From assembly GCF_019285515.1 (NCBI RefSeq), contig NZ_CP079095.1, positions 3,566,501 through 3,630,500 of the forward strand: 64,000 bases of DNA, read 5' to 3'. The DNA comes from Methylococcus sp. Mc7 (GTDB taxonomy: Bacteria; Pseudomonadota; Gammaproteobacteria; Methylococcales; Methylococcaceae). Within the stretch, counting starts at the first letter, position 1. The number at the start of each line of letters is the position of its first letter. The notes beneath the pieces were generated by a model. That model searched no databases, was not told the origin of the DNA, and saw only the letters and a program-made list of their open reading frames with translations. The translations under genes and the position numbers were made by a program. Positions 48,268 through 58,500 of the stretch are shown here, piece after piece.

Positions 48268-50820
48268 ATGCGGCAACCGGAACTCTCGCGGGCATTGCTG
48301 AACGCCTTCGACGAAGCGCTCTGCCTGTTGGATTCGGCCGGAAATCTCGTGGAGATGAACGGAGCGGCGGAACGCCTCCTCGGCTGCGGCAGGCAAGCCC
48401 TGCTGGGGAAAAAACTGTTGCCGGAGCCAGCATCCGCGACATCGGCCCGGCGGACGCGGATCAGCCTGGGGTGCGGGAAAGACCGGCTGCTCGATTGCGA
48501 AATCCGTCCGCTGGATGCCGCCGGCATCGCGATGGGCCTGCTGCGTCTGTCGGATCCCTCGGCGAAGGATGCCGGTGGCCGGGACAGCGAAGCGACCCTG
48601 CGGGCGGTGCTCGATACACTGGTCGACGGCATCGTCGTGATCGACGATCGGGGCGCCATCCAGTTGTTCACGCCGGCGGCGGAACGCATGTTCGGCTACC
48701 ATGCCGATGAGGTCCTCGGCCGCAATGTCGGACTGCTGATGCCATCGCCCTATCGCGAGGAGCATGACGCCTACATCGGCCGTTATCTCCGCACCGGCGA
48801 GGCGAGGATCATCGGGATCGGACGCGAGGTCCAGGGGCGGCGGAAGAATGGCCGGCTGTTTCCGCTCCACCTCTCGGTCGGCGAGCTCCGCATGGATCGG
48901 CGCCGCTGGTTCGTGGGCATAACCCGCGACCTGACCACGAGGAAACAGACCGAGGACCGGCTCCTCATGCTCTCCAGCGCCGTGGACCAAAGCCCCTCGG
49001 CGGTGCTGATCGCCGACCCGCAGGGCCGTATCCAGTACGTGAATAGAGGTTTCACGGCACTGACGGGGTACGGCGCGGAGGAACTCGTCGGCACGCGGCC
49101 CGGTGTGGCGAGGGCAGGGGATGCGGACCGGTTCGGACGTCTGCGCCATGTCATGCGCTCGCAAGGGGAATGGCGCGGAGAGGTGAGGGATATCCGCAAG
49201 AACGGCGAAATCTATTGGGCGCTCGAAAGCATCACCCCGATTCGCAGCGCAACCGGCGAGGTGACGCACTATCTCGTCATCCAGCAGGACATCACCGAAC
49301 AAAAGCGGGACAAGGAGGCGCTCGCCGAGAGCGAGGAGCGATTCCGCCAAGTGGCGGAAATGGCCGGGGAATGGCTCTGGGAGCAGGACCCCGAGGGGCA
49401 TTACCTCTACAGCAGCGGCGCGGTCCGGGCCATCCTCGGCTTCGAGCCGGAAGAGGTGCGCGGCAAACATTACTTCGAGCTGCTGACGCCCGAGGACCGG
49501 CGGCACTGGATGAGCATTCTGCCGCCGGCCAAGGCGAGCGAAAAGCCGTTCTTCCGCCTCATCAACCGCTACCGGCACAAGGACGGGCACGAGGTCTATA
49601 CCGAATCCACGGGGGCGCCGATCTTCGGCGAGCGGGGCGAACTCATCAAATGGCGGGGCGTCGACCACGACATCACCACCCGAAAGCGCTACGAGGACGA
49701 GCTGAGGGTGCGCAACCGCGCGATCGAGTCGGCAAGCGTAGGCATCAACATCGCCGATGCGCAGACCAAGGGATTGCCGAACGTTTATGTCAATCCGGCG
49801 CTCAGCTCGATCACCGGCTATTCACGGGAGGAACTGCTCCAACACAGCATGCGGATGCTGCAGGGATCGGAGACCGATCCGGCAAGCATCGAAGAAATCC
49901 GCGAGGCGATCCGGGCGGGCCGGCCTTGCCGGCTGACGATCAGGAACTACCGCAAGGACGGCACGCCGTTCTGGAACGAGCTGCTGATCTCGCCGGTGAA
50001 GGACGAAACCGGCGTCATCACCCACTACATCGGGATCCAGACGGATGTGACCGAGCGCCGCCGCGCCGAGGAGGAGCGGCATGAGCTGGAAATCGCAAAG
50101 CAGATCCAGCTCTCACTCCTGCCCGAGGCTCCGCTTCACCTGGCGACTGCCGAGATCGCCGGACTCTGCGTGCCCGCGACCCATGTGGGGGGCGATTATT
50201 TCGATTATTTCCATCGCGGCGATTTGGTGGATCTGGTCATCGCCGACGTCTCCGGCCACAGCGTCGGCGCCGCGCTCATCATGGCGGAGGCCCGCAGCGT
50301 GCTCCGGGCGGAGGCTCGCAGGACGCTGGCCGAGTCCGCTTCGGGCGAAGGCGTCGCCCCGATTCTCGGCGGCATCAACGACATGCTGCATGAGGACCTG
50401 TCGGGGGCGGACCTGTTCATCACCATGTTCTACGTCCGCTACGATTGCCGGATGCGCAGGCTGAGCTACGCCAACGCGGGGCACAATTTCGCGCTGCTGC
50501 TCAGGAACGGGGAGGAGAGCTGCATTCCTCTGGACGCGGACGGTTTGGTCCTGGGCGTCAGAAAAGGCGTGTCTTTCGAGGAAAAGACCGAGGACTTGAA
50601 AGCCGGGGATTGGCTGCTGCTCTATACCGACGGCGTGATCGAGGCGCAGAACGGCGAAGGGGAGTTTTTCGGCATCGCCCGGCTTTGCCACCAGTTTTCG
50701 ACACGCCGCTCACTGGCGCCGGAGGCGATGGTGGCCGGACTCCTGGCCGAGCTTCGGGCATTCGCTGGGAAGAACCCTCTGCGGGACGACGTCAGCATGG
50801 TGGCCCTGCGGACGCGCTGA
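48268..50820 (+). CDS. Multi-PAS sensor phosphatase (heme PAS, LOV-like, PP2C/SpoIIE)
   Basis: 850 residues. A short N-terminal PAS-like segment comes first. PAS at about 107-225 matches FixL: heme-ligand His166 (HDAYI) and Arg186 (IIGIGR) are in the same spacing as in FixL. Two further PAS domains lie near 231-350 and 351-478. A LOV-like PAS follows near 479-600 (NPALSSITGYSREEL, NYRKDG, FWNEL, IGIQTDV), but the adduct cysteine is Met528. The PP2C/SpoIIE domain spans 605-850 (GGDYFDYF, IADVSGHSVG, NAGHNF, LYTDGVIEA, DDVSMVALR). It likely dephosphorylates the STAS protein encoded in the same operon. Confidence 0.92.
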   Translation: MRQPELSRALLNAFDEALCLLDSAGNLVEMNGAAERLLGCGRQALLGKKLLPEPASATSARRTRISLGCGKDRLLDCEIRPLDAAGIAMGLLRLSDPSAKDAGGRDSEATLRAVLDTLVDGIVVIDDRGAIQLFTPAAERMFGYHADEVLGRNVGLLMPSPYREEHDAYIGRYLRTGEARIIGIGREVQGRRKNGRLFPLHLSVGELRMDRRRWFVGITRDLTTRKQTEDRLLMLSSAVDQSPSAVLIADPQGRIQYVNRGFTALTGYGAEELVGTRPGVARAGDADRFGRLRHVMRSQGEWRGEVRDIRKNGEIYWALESITPIRSATGEVTHYLVIQQDITEQKRDKEALAESEERFRQVAEMAGEWLWEQDPEGHYLYSSGAVRAILGFEPEEVRGKHYFELLTPEDRRHWMSILPPAKASEKPFFRLINRYRHKDGHEVYTESTGAPIFGERGELIKWRGVDHDITTRKRYEDELRVRNRAIESASVGINIADAQTKGLPNVYVNPALSSITGYSREELLQHSMRMLQGSETDPASIEEIREAIRAGRPCRLTIRNYRKDGTPFWNELLISPVKDETGVITHYIGIQTDVTERRRAEEERHELEIAKQIQLSLLPEAPLHLATAEIAGLCVPATHVGGDYFDYFHRGDLVDLVIADVSGHSVGAALIMAEARSVLRAEARRTLAESASGEGVAPILGGINDMLHEDLSGADLFITMFYVRYDCRMRRLSYANAGHNFALLLRNGEESCIPLDADGLVLGVRKGVSFEEKTEDLKAGDWLLLYTDGVIEAQNGEGEFFGIARLCHQFSTRRSLAPEAMVAGLLAELRAFAGKNPLRDDVSMVALRTR

Positions 50821-50866
50821 CGCGGGATGCCAGCGACCCTGGCGGTCGGAAGCCGGGCTGACGCCC

Positions 50867-51436
50867 TCATTCCGCTTCGGTGCTCGCCTTGAAGACCGGC
50901 ATGGCGGCCTGGAGATAAACGACCATCGACCACAGCGTCAGCACGGCGGAAACCACCAGCAGCAATTCGCCCGTCGTCTTGACCGCACTGTGCCGGGCAT
51001 CCAGACCGAGCAGCAGGAGCGTGATCGCCAGCATCTGGAAGGTGGTTTTCCATTTCCCCAGGGAGGATACTTCGACCCGCTTCCGCTGCCCGATTTCCGC
51101 CATCCACTCGCGCAGCGAGGCGATGGTGATCTCCCTGCCGATGATGATGGCGGAGGCCACCGCGATCAGCGGTTGGGGTTCGGCCTGCACGATCAGGACC
51201 AGAGCGACGGCGACCATCAGCTTGTCGGCCACGGGGTCCAGGAACGCACCGAAGCGGGTGGCCAGGCCCATCCGGCGGGCGAGGTAGCCGTCCAGCCAGT
51301 CGGTGGCTGCGGCAAACGCGAAAATGATGCCGCAGACGACGTGGGCAGCGCTCCAGGGCACGTAGAACAGCACCGCGAGGATCGGGATGAGCACGATCCG
51401 GAGCAGCGTCAGGTAGGTGGGCAGGTTGAAGTGCAT
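50867..51436 (-). CDS. pgsA: CDP-diacylglycerol-glycerol-3-phosphate 3-phosphatidyltransferase
   Basis: 189-residue membrane enzyme that makes phosphatidylglycerophosphate. The CDP-alcohol phosphotransferase motif is DWLDGYLARRMG with GAFLDPVADK downstream. About four to six helices follow, and the length is close to E. coli PgsA (182). It starts 3 bp after the uvrC stop, an arrangement (uvrC-pgsA) common in gammaproteobacteria. Confidence 0.95.
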   Translation of the reverse strand: MHFNLPTYLTLLRIVLIPILAVLFYVPWSAAHVVCGIIFAFAAATDWLDGYLARRMGLATRFGAFLDPVADKLMVAVALVLIVQAEPQPLIAVASAIIIGREITIASLREWMAEIGQRKRVEVSSLGKWKTTFQMLAITLLLLGLDARHSAVKTTGELLLVVSAVLTLWSMVVYLQAAMPVFKASTEAE

Positions 51437-51439
51437 GAG

Positions 51440-53272
51440 TTAGGCGCCATGATCGTGGAACATGTCGTAGATGCGCTGAGCCAGTTGCCGGTTGATTCCC
51501 TCGACGCTGCTCAGGGCTTCCACGTCGGCGCGGCTGATCTGCCGCAAGCCTCCGAACTGCCGCAGCAGCTGCTGGCGCCGTTTGGGACCCAATCCCGCGA
51601 TCGCCTGCAGCGGGGACTGGATCGCGGCTTTTGCCCGCCGTTGCCGGTGCCCGGTGATGGCGAAGCGGTGCGCCTCGTCGCGGATGTGCTGAATGAGCAG
51701 GGAACCGGGGTTGTTGGGTTCGACGACGATGGGATCGCTGCAGCCTGCTTTGAACAGGGTTTCCATGCCGGGCTTTCTGTCGGGCCCTTTGGCGATGCCG
51801 ATTATACGGACATTTCCCACGCCGAGTTCGTCGAGTGCCTGGGCCGCCGCGTGAATCTGGCCCTTGCCGCCGTCGATGAACAGGATGTCCGGCGTCTCGA
51901 CCTCGCCGGCGCGAACCCGCTGGTAGCGGCGTGACAGCGCCTGGGCCATGGCCGCATAGTCATCGCCGCCGGTGATGCCTTCGATGTTGAAGCGGCGGTA
52001 GGCCGACTTCAGAGGGCCGTTGCGGTCGAACACGACGCAGGACGCGACGGTCTGGTCGCCCTGGGTATGGCTGATGTCGAAACATTCCATGCGGTTGGGC
52101 GGCTCCGCGAGACCCAGCATCTCGGTCAGGTGCCGCAGGCGATCGGCGATGTTCTGCTGGCTGGCCAGCCGGGTTTTCAGCGCGTATTCGGCGTTGGCTT
52201 GAGCCAGTTCCAGACGCCTGGCGCGCTCGCCCCGCAGCCGCCAGGAAATCTTGACGCCGCGCCCGGCCTGCTGTCCGAGCACGGCCTCGAACAGCTCGCG
52301 GTCGCGGATCTCGTGGCTCAGCAGCAGTTCGCGCGGGATCTCCTTGTCCAGGTAGAACTGGGGGATGAAGGCCTCTAGCACGGCCGCGGCGTCGTGTTCG
52401 TCCTGCATTCTCGGGAAAAAGCTGCGGTCGCCGATCTGCTGCCCATTGCGGATGAACACGACGTGGACGCAGCCGATATTGCCCCTGATGGCGCAGGCGA
52501 TCATGTCGAGATCGCCCTGCTCGCCGGCGACGAGCTGCTTCGCCAGTACGGTCCGAAGGTTGGAAATCTGGTCGCGGTAGCGCGCCGCCTTTTCGAACTC
52601 GAGGCGCTGGGCGGCTTGTTCCATGCGCTGCGCGAGCCGGTCGATCAGCGCTTCGCCCCGGCCCTCGAGGAACAGCAGGGTGTTGGCGACGTCCTCGCTG
52701 TAAGCGTCCGGCCCGACCAGTCCCACGCAAGGGCCGGTGCAGCGCTCGATCTGGTACTGCAGGCAGGGCCGGGTGCGGTTGGCGAAATACGAGTCCTCGC
52801 ATTGCCGGACCGGGAAGATTTTCTGCAGGGTTTTCAGGCTGTCGCGCACCGCGGCGGCACTCGGGAAGGGTCCGAAGAAGCGCCCCGGCCGCGCCCGGCT
52901 GCCGCGATGGAAGGCCAGCCGCGGAAATTCCTGGTGGGTGGAGACGTAGATGTAGGGATAGCTCTTGTCGTCGCGCAGGTTGATGTTGTAGCGCGGCTTA
53001 TGGCGTTTGATGAGCTGGTTTTCCAGCAGCAGCGCCTCGCCCTCGGTGCGGGTTACAGTGACCTCGATCGCCTGCACCCGCGCCACCATCGCGTTCTGCT
53101 TGGGCGAATTGTCGCGCTGGGCGAAGTGGCTGGCCACACGCTTCTTCAGGTTCTTGGCCTTGCCGACGTAGATCACCTCGCCGTTTCCGTCCAGCATCTT
53201 GTAGACGCCGGGTGCACCGGTCAGGGTCGCCAGGAAGGCCTTGATGTCGAAAGCCGCTGCCGCGGTGCTCAT
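51440..53272 (-). CDS. uvrC: Excinuclease ABC subunit C
   Basis: 610-residue nuclease that makes both incisions in nucleotide excision repair. The GIY-YIG domain is N-terminal ([20 protein letters not shown]), followed by the UvrB-binding region, the RNase H-like domain ([17 protein letters not shown]), and a C-terminal double helix-hairpin-helix ([14 protein letters not shown]). Length matches E. coli. It is divergent from secA across 175 bp. Confidence 0.97.
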   Translation of the reverse strand: MSTAAAAFDIKAFLATLTGAPGVYKMLDGNGEVIYVGKAKNLKKRVASHFAQRDNSPKQNAMVARVQAIEVTVTRTEGEALLLENQLIKRHKPRYNINLRDDKSYPYIYVSTHQEFPRLAFHRGSRARPGRFFGPFPSAAAVRDSLKTLQKIFPVRQCEDSYFANRTRPCLQYQIERCTGPCVGLVGPDAYSEDVANTLLFLEGRGEALIDRLAQRMEQAAQRLEFEKAARYRDQISNLRTVLAKQLVAGEQGDLDMIACAIRGNIGCVHVVFIRNGQQIGDRSFFPRMQDEHDAAAVLEAFIPQFYLDKEIPRELLLSHEIRDRELFEAVLGQQAGRGVKISWRLRGERARRLELAQANAEYALKTRLASQQNIADRLRHLTEMLGLAEPPNRMECFDISHTQGDQTVASCVVFDRNGPLKSAYRRFNIEGITGGDDYAAMAQALSRRYQRVRAGEVETPDILFIDGGKGQIHAAAQALDELGVGNVRIIGIAKGPDRKPGMETLFKAGCSDPIVVEPNNPGSLLIQHIRDEAHRFAITGHRQRRAKAAIQSPLQAIAGLGPKRRQQLLRQFGGLRQISRADVEALSSVEGINRQLAQRIYDMFHDHGA

Positions 53273-53447
53273 GGTGCCGAAAGGGGAAGCCTGGGAGATT
53301 ACCGATGCCCATTATATTCCTCCGCAGCCGCTTTCCCCATTTCGCCCGTCCAGCCGCCCGCAGGCGGGCCGGCCCCCGCATTTCTCCAGGGGTCCGGTTT
53401 TGCGGTATCATGCGCGGATTACGTTTTCGTCCGGAATTCACCGAATC

Positions 53448-56165
53448 ATGCTTGACAAGCTTGTCAGAAAAGTCGTCGGCAGCCGCAACGACCGCATCAT
53501 CAAACGCAAGAGGCGTCTGGTCAAGAAGATCAACCAGCTCGAACCCACGATCGCGGCGCTGACCGACGAGGCGCTGGGACGGAAGACCCTGGAGTTCCGG
53601 GAGCGGCTGAGCGGCGGAGAGACTCTCGACGAACTGCTGGTGGAGGCTTTCGCGGTGGTGCGGGAGGCTTCGCGGCGCGTGCTGAACATGCGCCATTTCG
53701 ACGTTCAGCTGATCGGCGCCATGGTGCTGAACGACGGCCAGATCGCCGAGATGAAAACCGGCGAAGGCAAGACGCTGGTCGCCACCCTGGCGGCGTACCT
53801 CAACGCGCTGCCCGGCAAAGGCTGCCACGTGGTGACGGTGAACGACTATCTGGCACGGCGCGACGCCGAATGGATGGGCAAGCTTTACGGTTTCCTGGGT
53901 CTGAGCACCGGCGTCATCGTCAGTAACCTGGACCAGGAACAGCGCCGCCATGCCTACGCCTGCGACATCACCTACGGTACCAACAACGAATTCGGTTTCG
54001 ACTATCTGCGCGACAACATGGCGTTCACCCTGGATCAGCGGGTGCAACGCGATCCGTTTTTCGCGATCGTCGACGAAGTGGACTCCATCCTCATCGACGA
54101 GGCGCGAACGCCCCTGATCATCTCCGGTCCGACCGAAGACCGCAGCGATCTCTATCACAAAGTCAATACACTGATCCCTCATCTGATCCGCCAGGAAAAG
54201 GAAGGCGGGCCGGGCGATTATTCGGTGGACGAGAAGGCGCGCCAGGTTTACCTGACGGAGACCGGACACGAGACCATCGAGCGGGTGATGGTGGAACAGG
54301 GCCTGATCGGCGCCGAAGAAAGCCTCTACGACGCCGTCAACATCCGCCTGATGCACTACATCAACGCCGCCCTGAAAGCGCACGCGCTGTTCCAGCGCGA
54401 CGTGGACTACATCGTGCGTGACGGCCAGATCATCATCGTCGACGAATTCACCGGCCGCGCCATGCCCGGCCGGCGTTGGTCCGAGGGGCTGCACCAGGCG
54501 GTGGAGGCGAAGGAAAACGTGCAGGTGCACAACGAGAACCAGACGCTGGCCTCGATCACCTTCCAGAATTATTTCCGCCTTTACGAGAAACTGGCCGGCA
54601 TGACCGGCACGGCGGACACCGAGGCGCCGGAGTTCCACCAGATTTACGGCCTCGAGGTGGTCATGGTCCCGCCGAACCGGCCGATGATCCGGAACGACAT
54701 GGGCGATCTGGTCTATCTCACCGCCCGCGAGAAGTTCGCCGCGATCGTCGAGGACATCAAGTATTGCGTCGACCACGGCAAGCCGGTGCTGGTCGGCACC
54801 GCTTCGATCGAGAATTCGGAGCTGCTGTCCGGCATTCTGCGCCAAGCCGGTGTGCCGCACCAGGTGCTCAACGCCAAGCATCACGAGCAGGAAGCGCACA
54901 TCATCGCCCAGGCCGGCCGTCCCGGGGCGGTCACCATCGCCACCAACATGGCCGGCCGCGGCACGGACATCGTGCTGGGCGGCAGCCTGGAGGAGGACTT
55001 GGCCCATGCCGATCCGGCCATGGCCGAGCAGATCAAGGCGGAATGGCAGCAGCGCCACGACGCCGCCGTCGCCGCCGGCGGCCTGCACGTCATCGGCTCC
55101 GAGCGCCACGAATCGCGCCGCATCGACAACCAGTTGCGCGGCCGCTCGGGACGTCAAGGGGATCCGGGTTCCACCCGCTTCTATCTCTCGCTGGAAGATC
55201 CTCTGATGCGCATTTTCGCTTCCGACCGGGTCGCGGTGCTGATGCAGCGCCTCGGCATGAAGGAAGGGGAGTCGATCGAGCATCCGTGGGTGACCCGCGC
55301 CATCGAGAACGCCCAGCGCAAGGTGGAAGCGCGCAATTTCGACATCCGCAAGCAGTTGCTGGAATACGATAACGTCGCCAACGACCAGCGCAAAGTGATC
55401 TACCACATGCGCACCGAACTGATGCGGGCCGACGATATTTCCAAGACCATCGAGGACATCCGTCACGACGTGCTCGGCCGCATGTTCGCCGAACACGTGC
55501 CTCCGCACAGCCTCGAGGAGCAGTGGGACGTCCGCGGACTGGAGGAGGTGATCGAGCGCGAGATCGGCTTGAGCCTGCCGATACGGCGATGGCTGGACGA
55601 CGAACCCGACCTCCATGAGGAGACCTTGCTGGAGCGCATCATTCAGGAGGCCGACGCCGCTTATGCCGCCAAGGTCGAAGCGATCGGACCGCAGGTCATG
55701 CGGCACTTCGAGAAGTCGGTGATGCTCCAGGTGCTCGACAATTCCTGGAAGGAGCATCTGGCCTCGATGGACCATCTGCGCCAGGGAATACATCTGCGCG
55801 GCTACGCTCAGAAGGACCCCAAGCAGGAATACAAGCGGGAAGCCTTCGAGATGTTCACCGGCATGCTCGACGGCATCAAGCAGGAGGTGGTCGGCATCGT
55901 CTCCCGCGTCCAGGTCCATTCCGAGGAGGAAGTGCAGGAGATGGAGGAACAGAGCCGCCAGCCGCAGGAAATGCAGTTCCAGCACGCCGAGGTCAGCGCC
56001 CTGACCGTGGAGGAGCCTCCCGCCGCGCCGGAAAAATCGCAGGAATATGCGGTTCCGGAAGGCCCCCGCCCATTCGTGCGCCCCGGCGACAAGGTCGGCC
56101 GCAACGACCCTTGCCCTTGCGGCTCCGGGAAAAAGTACAAGCAGTGCCATGGCCGTCTCGCCTGA
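53448..56165 (+). CDS. secA: Preprotein translocase ATPase SecA
   Basis: 905-residue motor of Sec export. Walker A is [11 protein letters not shown] near residue 103, and the DEAD-like motif [12 protein letters not shown] and the preprotein cross-linking region follow. The C-terminal zinc motif is [16 protein letters not shown], which binds SecB. The ATG at 53448 gives the standard N-terminus ([16 protein letters not shown]). Its stop overlaps the argJ start by 17 nt. Confidence 0.98.
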   Translation: MLDKLVRKVVGSRNDRIIKRKRRLVKKINQLEPTIAALTDEALGRKTLEFRERLSGGETLDELLVEAFAVVREASRRVLNMRHFDVQLIGAMVLNDGQIAEMKTGEGKTLVATLAAYLNALPGKGCHVVTVNDYLARRDAEWMGKLYGFLGLSTGVIVSNLDQEQRRHAYACDITYGTNNEFGFDYLRDNMAFTLDQRVQRDPFFAIVDEVDSILIDEARTPLIISGPTEDRSDLYHKVNTLIPHLIRQEKEGGPGDYSVDEKARQVYLTETGHETIERVMVEQGLIGAEESLYDAVNIRLMHYINAALKAHALFQRDVDYIVRDGQIIIVDEFTGRAMPGRRWSEGLHQAVEAKENVQVHNENQTLASITFQNYFRLYEKLAGMTGTADTEAPEFHQIYGLEVVMVPPNRPMIRNDMGDLVYLTAREKFAAIVEDIKYCVDHGKPVLVGTASIENSELLSGILRQAGVPHQVLNAKHHEQEAHIIAQAGRPGAVTIATNMAGRGTDIVLGGSLEEDLAHADPAMAEQIKAEWQQRHDAAVAAGGLHVIGSERHESRRIDNQLRGRSGRQGDPGSTRFYLSLEDPLMRIFASDRVAVLMQRLGMKEGESIEHPWVTRAIENAQRKVEARNFDIRKQLLEYDNVANDQRKVIYHMRTELMRADDISKTIEDIRHDVLGRMFAEHVPPHSLEEQWDVRGLEEVIEREIGLSLPIRRWLDDEPDLHEETLLERIIQEADAAYAAKVEAIGPQVMRHFEKSVMLQVLDNSWKEHLASMDHLRQGIHLRGYAQKDPKQEYKREAFEMFTGMLDGIKQEVVGIVSRVQVHSEEEVQEMEEQSRQPQEMQFQHAEVSALTVEEPPAAPEKSQEYAVPEGPRPFVRPGDKVGRNDPCPCGSGKKYKQCHGRLA

Positions 56166-57375
56166 GAAGGAAGGAGCGGCGCACGGCCGCGTCAGTCCGG
56201 TATCCGGGATCCGCCTCGGCACCGCGGCGGCGGCTATCAAGCATGTCGGGCGCGACGACGTGCTGCTCATCGAAATGACGGAAGGCTCGACCTGTGCGGC
56301 GGTGTTCACCCGGAACGCCTTCTGCGCAGCGCCGGTCACCGTGTCGCGCGAACATCTGGGGCAGGCGCCGCGCTGGCTTCTGGTCAACTCGGGCAACGCC
56401 AATGCCGGGACCGGTGCGCGAGGTCTGGCGGATGCCCGCGCGAGCTGCGAGGCGGTCGCCGCACTGGCCGGCGGGCGGGCCGAACAGGTCCTGCCCTTTT
56501 CCACCGGGGTGATCGGCGAATATCTGCCGCTCGACAAGATCCGCGCAGCCTTGCCGAAAGCCTTCGAGGCCTTGTCGGAGAACGGCTGGGAGGCCGCCGC
56601 CCGCGCCATCATGACCACCGACACCCGGCCGAAGACGGCGAGCCGCAGAATCGAGTTAGATGGGCATCCCGTCTTTGTGTCCGGTATCGCCAAGGGCGCC
56701 GGCATGATTCACCCGGACATGGCGACTCTGCTGGCCTTCGTCGGTACCGATGCCCGTATCGGGGCCCAGTTGCTGCAGAGCGTTCTGCAACATGCGGTGG
56801 ACCGCTCCTTCAATTGCATCACCGTCGACGGCGACACCTCGACCAATGACGCCTGCGTGCTGATGGCGAGCCAGCGCTCGGACGCGCCGCCGATCGAGCC
56901 GGGCAGTTCCCACCTCGAGACCTTCCAGGCCGCCGTCGACGCGGTGCTGGATGAGCTGGCCGAAGAAATCGTCCGCGACGGGGAAGGCGCCACCAAGTTC
57001 ATCCGCATCGTGGTCGAAGAAGCGGCTTCGGAAGACGAGGCCAGGCGGGTCGGGAAAACCATCGCGCATTCGCCCCTGGTCAAGACCGCGTTTTTCGCCA
57101 GCGATCCCAATTGGGGCCGGATCCTGGCGGCGGTCGGGCGGGCGGGATGCGATGACCTGGACATCTCGCGGGTGGCGATCTGGCTGGACGAGGTCCGGAT
57201 CGTCGCCGGCGGCGGACGCGACCGCGGCTATACCGAGGCGCAGGGCGTCGCCGTGATGCAGCGGCCGGAGATTACCGTGCGAGTATCCCTGGGAAGGGGT
57301 AAGGCTTCCGCCCGCGTGTTGACCTGCGATTTGTCGGTCGATTACGTCCGTATCAACGCCGAGTACCGGACCTGA
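56149..57375 (+). CDS. argJ: Bifunctional glutamate N-acetyltransferase / N-acetylglutamate synthase
   Basis: 408-residue enzyme of the cyclic arginine pathway. The autoprocessing site lies within [17 protein letters not shown] before the Thr of TLLAF, and the N-terminal [13 protein letters not shown] and C-terminal [16 protein letters not shown] motifs match the family. The first Met is inside the end of secA. secA-argJ order is seen in several gammaproteobacteria. Confidence 0.96.
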   Translation: MAVSPEKEGAAHGRVSPVSGIRLGTAAAAIKHVGRDDVLLIEMTEGSTCAAVFTRNAFCAAPVTVSREHLGQAPRWLLVNSGNANAGTGARGLADARASCEAVAALAGGRAEQVLPFSTGVIGEYLPLDKIRAALPKAFEALSENGWEAAARAIMTTDTRPKTASRRIELDGHPVFVSGIAKGAGMIHPDMATLLAFVGTDARIGAQLLQSVLQHAVDRSFNCITVDGDTSTNDACVLMASQRSDAPPIEPGSSHLETFQAAVDAVLDELAEEIVRDGEGATKFIRIVVEEAASEDEARRVGKTIAHSPLVKTAFFASDPNWGRILAAVGRAGCDDLDISRVAIWLDEVRIVAGGGRDRGYTEAQGVAVMQRPEITVRVSLGRGKASARVLTCDLSVDYVRINAEYRT

Positions 57376-57382
57376 ATTTCCG

Positions 57383-58333
57383 TTGACGTCCCCCGGAAAC
57401 AAGGAGATTCGCGTAGCCGCCGGTGTCATCGAAGATGCCGCCGGCCGCATCCTGATCGCGCAACGGCCGGCCGAGGCGGATCAGGGCGGCCTGTGGGAGT
57501 TTCCCGGTGGCAAGATCGAACCCGGCGAGACGTCGCTCGATGCCTTGCGCCGCGAGTTGATGGAGGAGATAGGCATCGCCGTGGACAGCGCCGAACCGAT
57601 GCTGGTGGTGCGCCACGACTATCCCTCGCGGCGGGTCGTCCTCGACATCTGGCGGGTTCGGCGGTTTTCCGGTGTCGCCCGCGGCTGTCTGGGACAGCCC
57701 ATTCGCTGGGTCGGCGCCGACGAACTGGTCGATTTCCAGTTCCCGGCGGCGAACCGTTTCATCGTGACGGCGGCCCGGCTGCCGTTCCATTATCCGATCG
57801 TGGACGATGCCGCGGGCGATCTCGCGGCCATGCGCCGCCATTTCCGGCGGCTGGTGGCTGAAGGCTATTCGTTGATCCAGTTGCGGGCTAAAACGCTGTC
57901 GCGGACGGACTACCGCGCGTTCGCGCGGGAATGCTTGGAGTACTGTGCCGACGATCGCACTCGATTGCTATTGAACGCCGAGCCGGAACTGGCGGTCGAG
58001 CTCGGTGCCGCCGGCGTTCATCTCACCAGCGCGCGCTTGAACAGCCTGAATTCAAGGCCGCTGGACGAAAGATTCTGGGTCGCCGCTTCGTGCCACGACG
58101 CGGGTGAACTGGAAAAGGCGGAATCTCTGCAACTGGATTTCGCCGTCTTCGGTCCCGTGTTGCCTACCCGGTCCCATCCGGCGTCGGCTCCGCTGGGCTG
58201 GGAGCGTTTCTCCGAATGCCTCCGGGCCGTCAACCTCCCGGTATACGCATTGGGCGGGATGGCGGTGGCGCATCTCGCCGGCGCCAGATCGGCCGGCGCC
58301 TGGGGGATAGCGGGCATTCGGGGATTTCTGTGA
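57383..58333 (+). CDS. Nudix (MutT-type) hydrolase fused to thiamine-phosphate-synthase-like domain
   Basis: 316 residues. The N-terminal half (about 1-130) has the Nudix box (GGKIEPGETSLDALRRELM to EEIG) of MutT-like 8-oxo-dGTP hydrolases. The C-terminal half (about 135-316) is a TIM-barrel ThiE-like domain (LIQLRAKTL, AAGVHLTSARL, FGPVLPTRSHP, PVYALGGM). This fused MutT-ThiE form is known in gammaproteobacteria near secA. The start is TTG at 57383 with a weak ribosome site, so it is uncertain. Confidence 0.88.
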   Translation: MTSPGNKEIRVAAGVIEDAAGRILIAQRPAEADQGGLWEFPGGKIEPGETSLDALRRELMEEIGIAVDSAEPMLVVRHDYPSRRVVLDIWRVRRFSGVARGCLGQPIRWVGADELVDFQFPAANRFIVTAARLPFHYPIVDDAAGDLAAMRRHFRRLVAEGYSLIQLRAKTLSRTDYRAFARECLEYCADDRTRLLLNAEPELAVELGAAGVHLTSARLNSLNSRPLDERFWVAASCHDAGELEKAESLQLDFAVFGPVLPTRSHPASAPLGWERFSECLRAVNLPVYALGGMAVAHLAGARSAGAWGIAGIRGFL

Positions 58334-58359
58334 TCGCAATGCTCCATGGAAGTGCCGCA

Positions 58360-58378
58360 TGCACTAATATAGGGCGCC
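58360..58378 (+). promoter_or_regulatory. Possible NtrC-like binding site upstream of glnA
   Basis: TGCACTA-ATAT-AGGGCGCC resembles the NtrC consensus TGCAC(N)7-ish dyad. It lies about 60-80 bp upstream of the sigma-54-like promoter. The right half is imperfect, so this is a weak call. Confidence 0.3.
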
Positions 58379-58439
58379 ATTTGTTTCGCATGGCGCTTAA
58401 CCCGGGCGTAAAATCAAGAAGATATTTGTCCGGTACCCT

Positions 58440-58455
58440 TGGTACAATTTTTGTA
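58440..58455 (+). promoter_or_regulatory. Sigma-54-like promoter of glnA
   Basis: TGGTACAATTTTTGTA fits the -24/-12 consensus TGGCAC-N5-TTGCA except for two positions, with the GG and the (mutated) GC exactly 10 nt apart. It lies 45 bp before the glnA ATG. NtrC/sigma-54 control of glnA is established in relatives. Confidence 0.55.
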
Positions 58456-58500
58456 TAACCTTTGAATTACCCAATCCTAGCTGGAGGAGACGACCTTACT

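Noticed and set aside
52998-56705. 1235-residue open frame opposite secA and the start of uvrC
   Set aside because: It is antisense to secA, whose motifs are complete, and its composition is that of a complementary-strand shadow.
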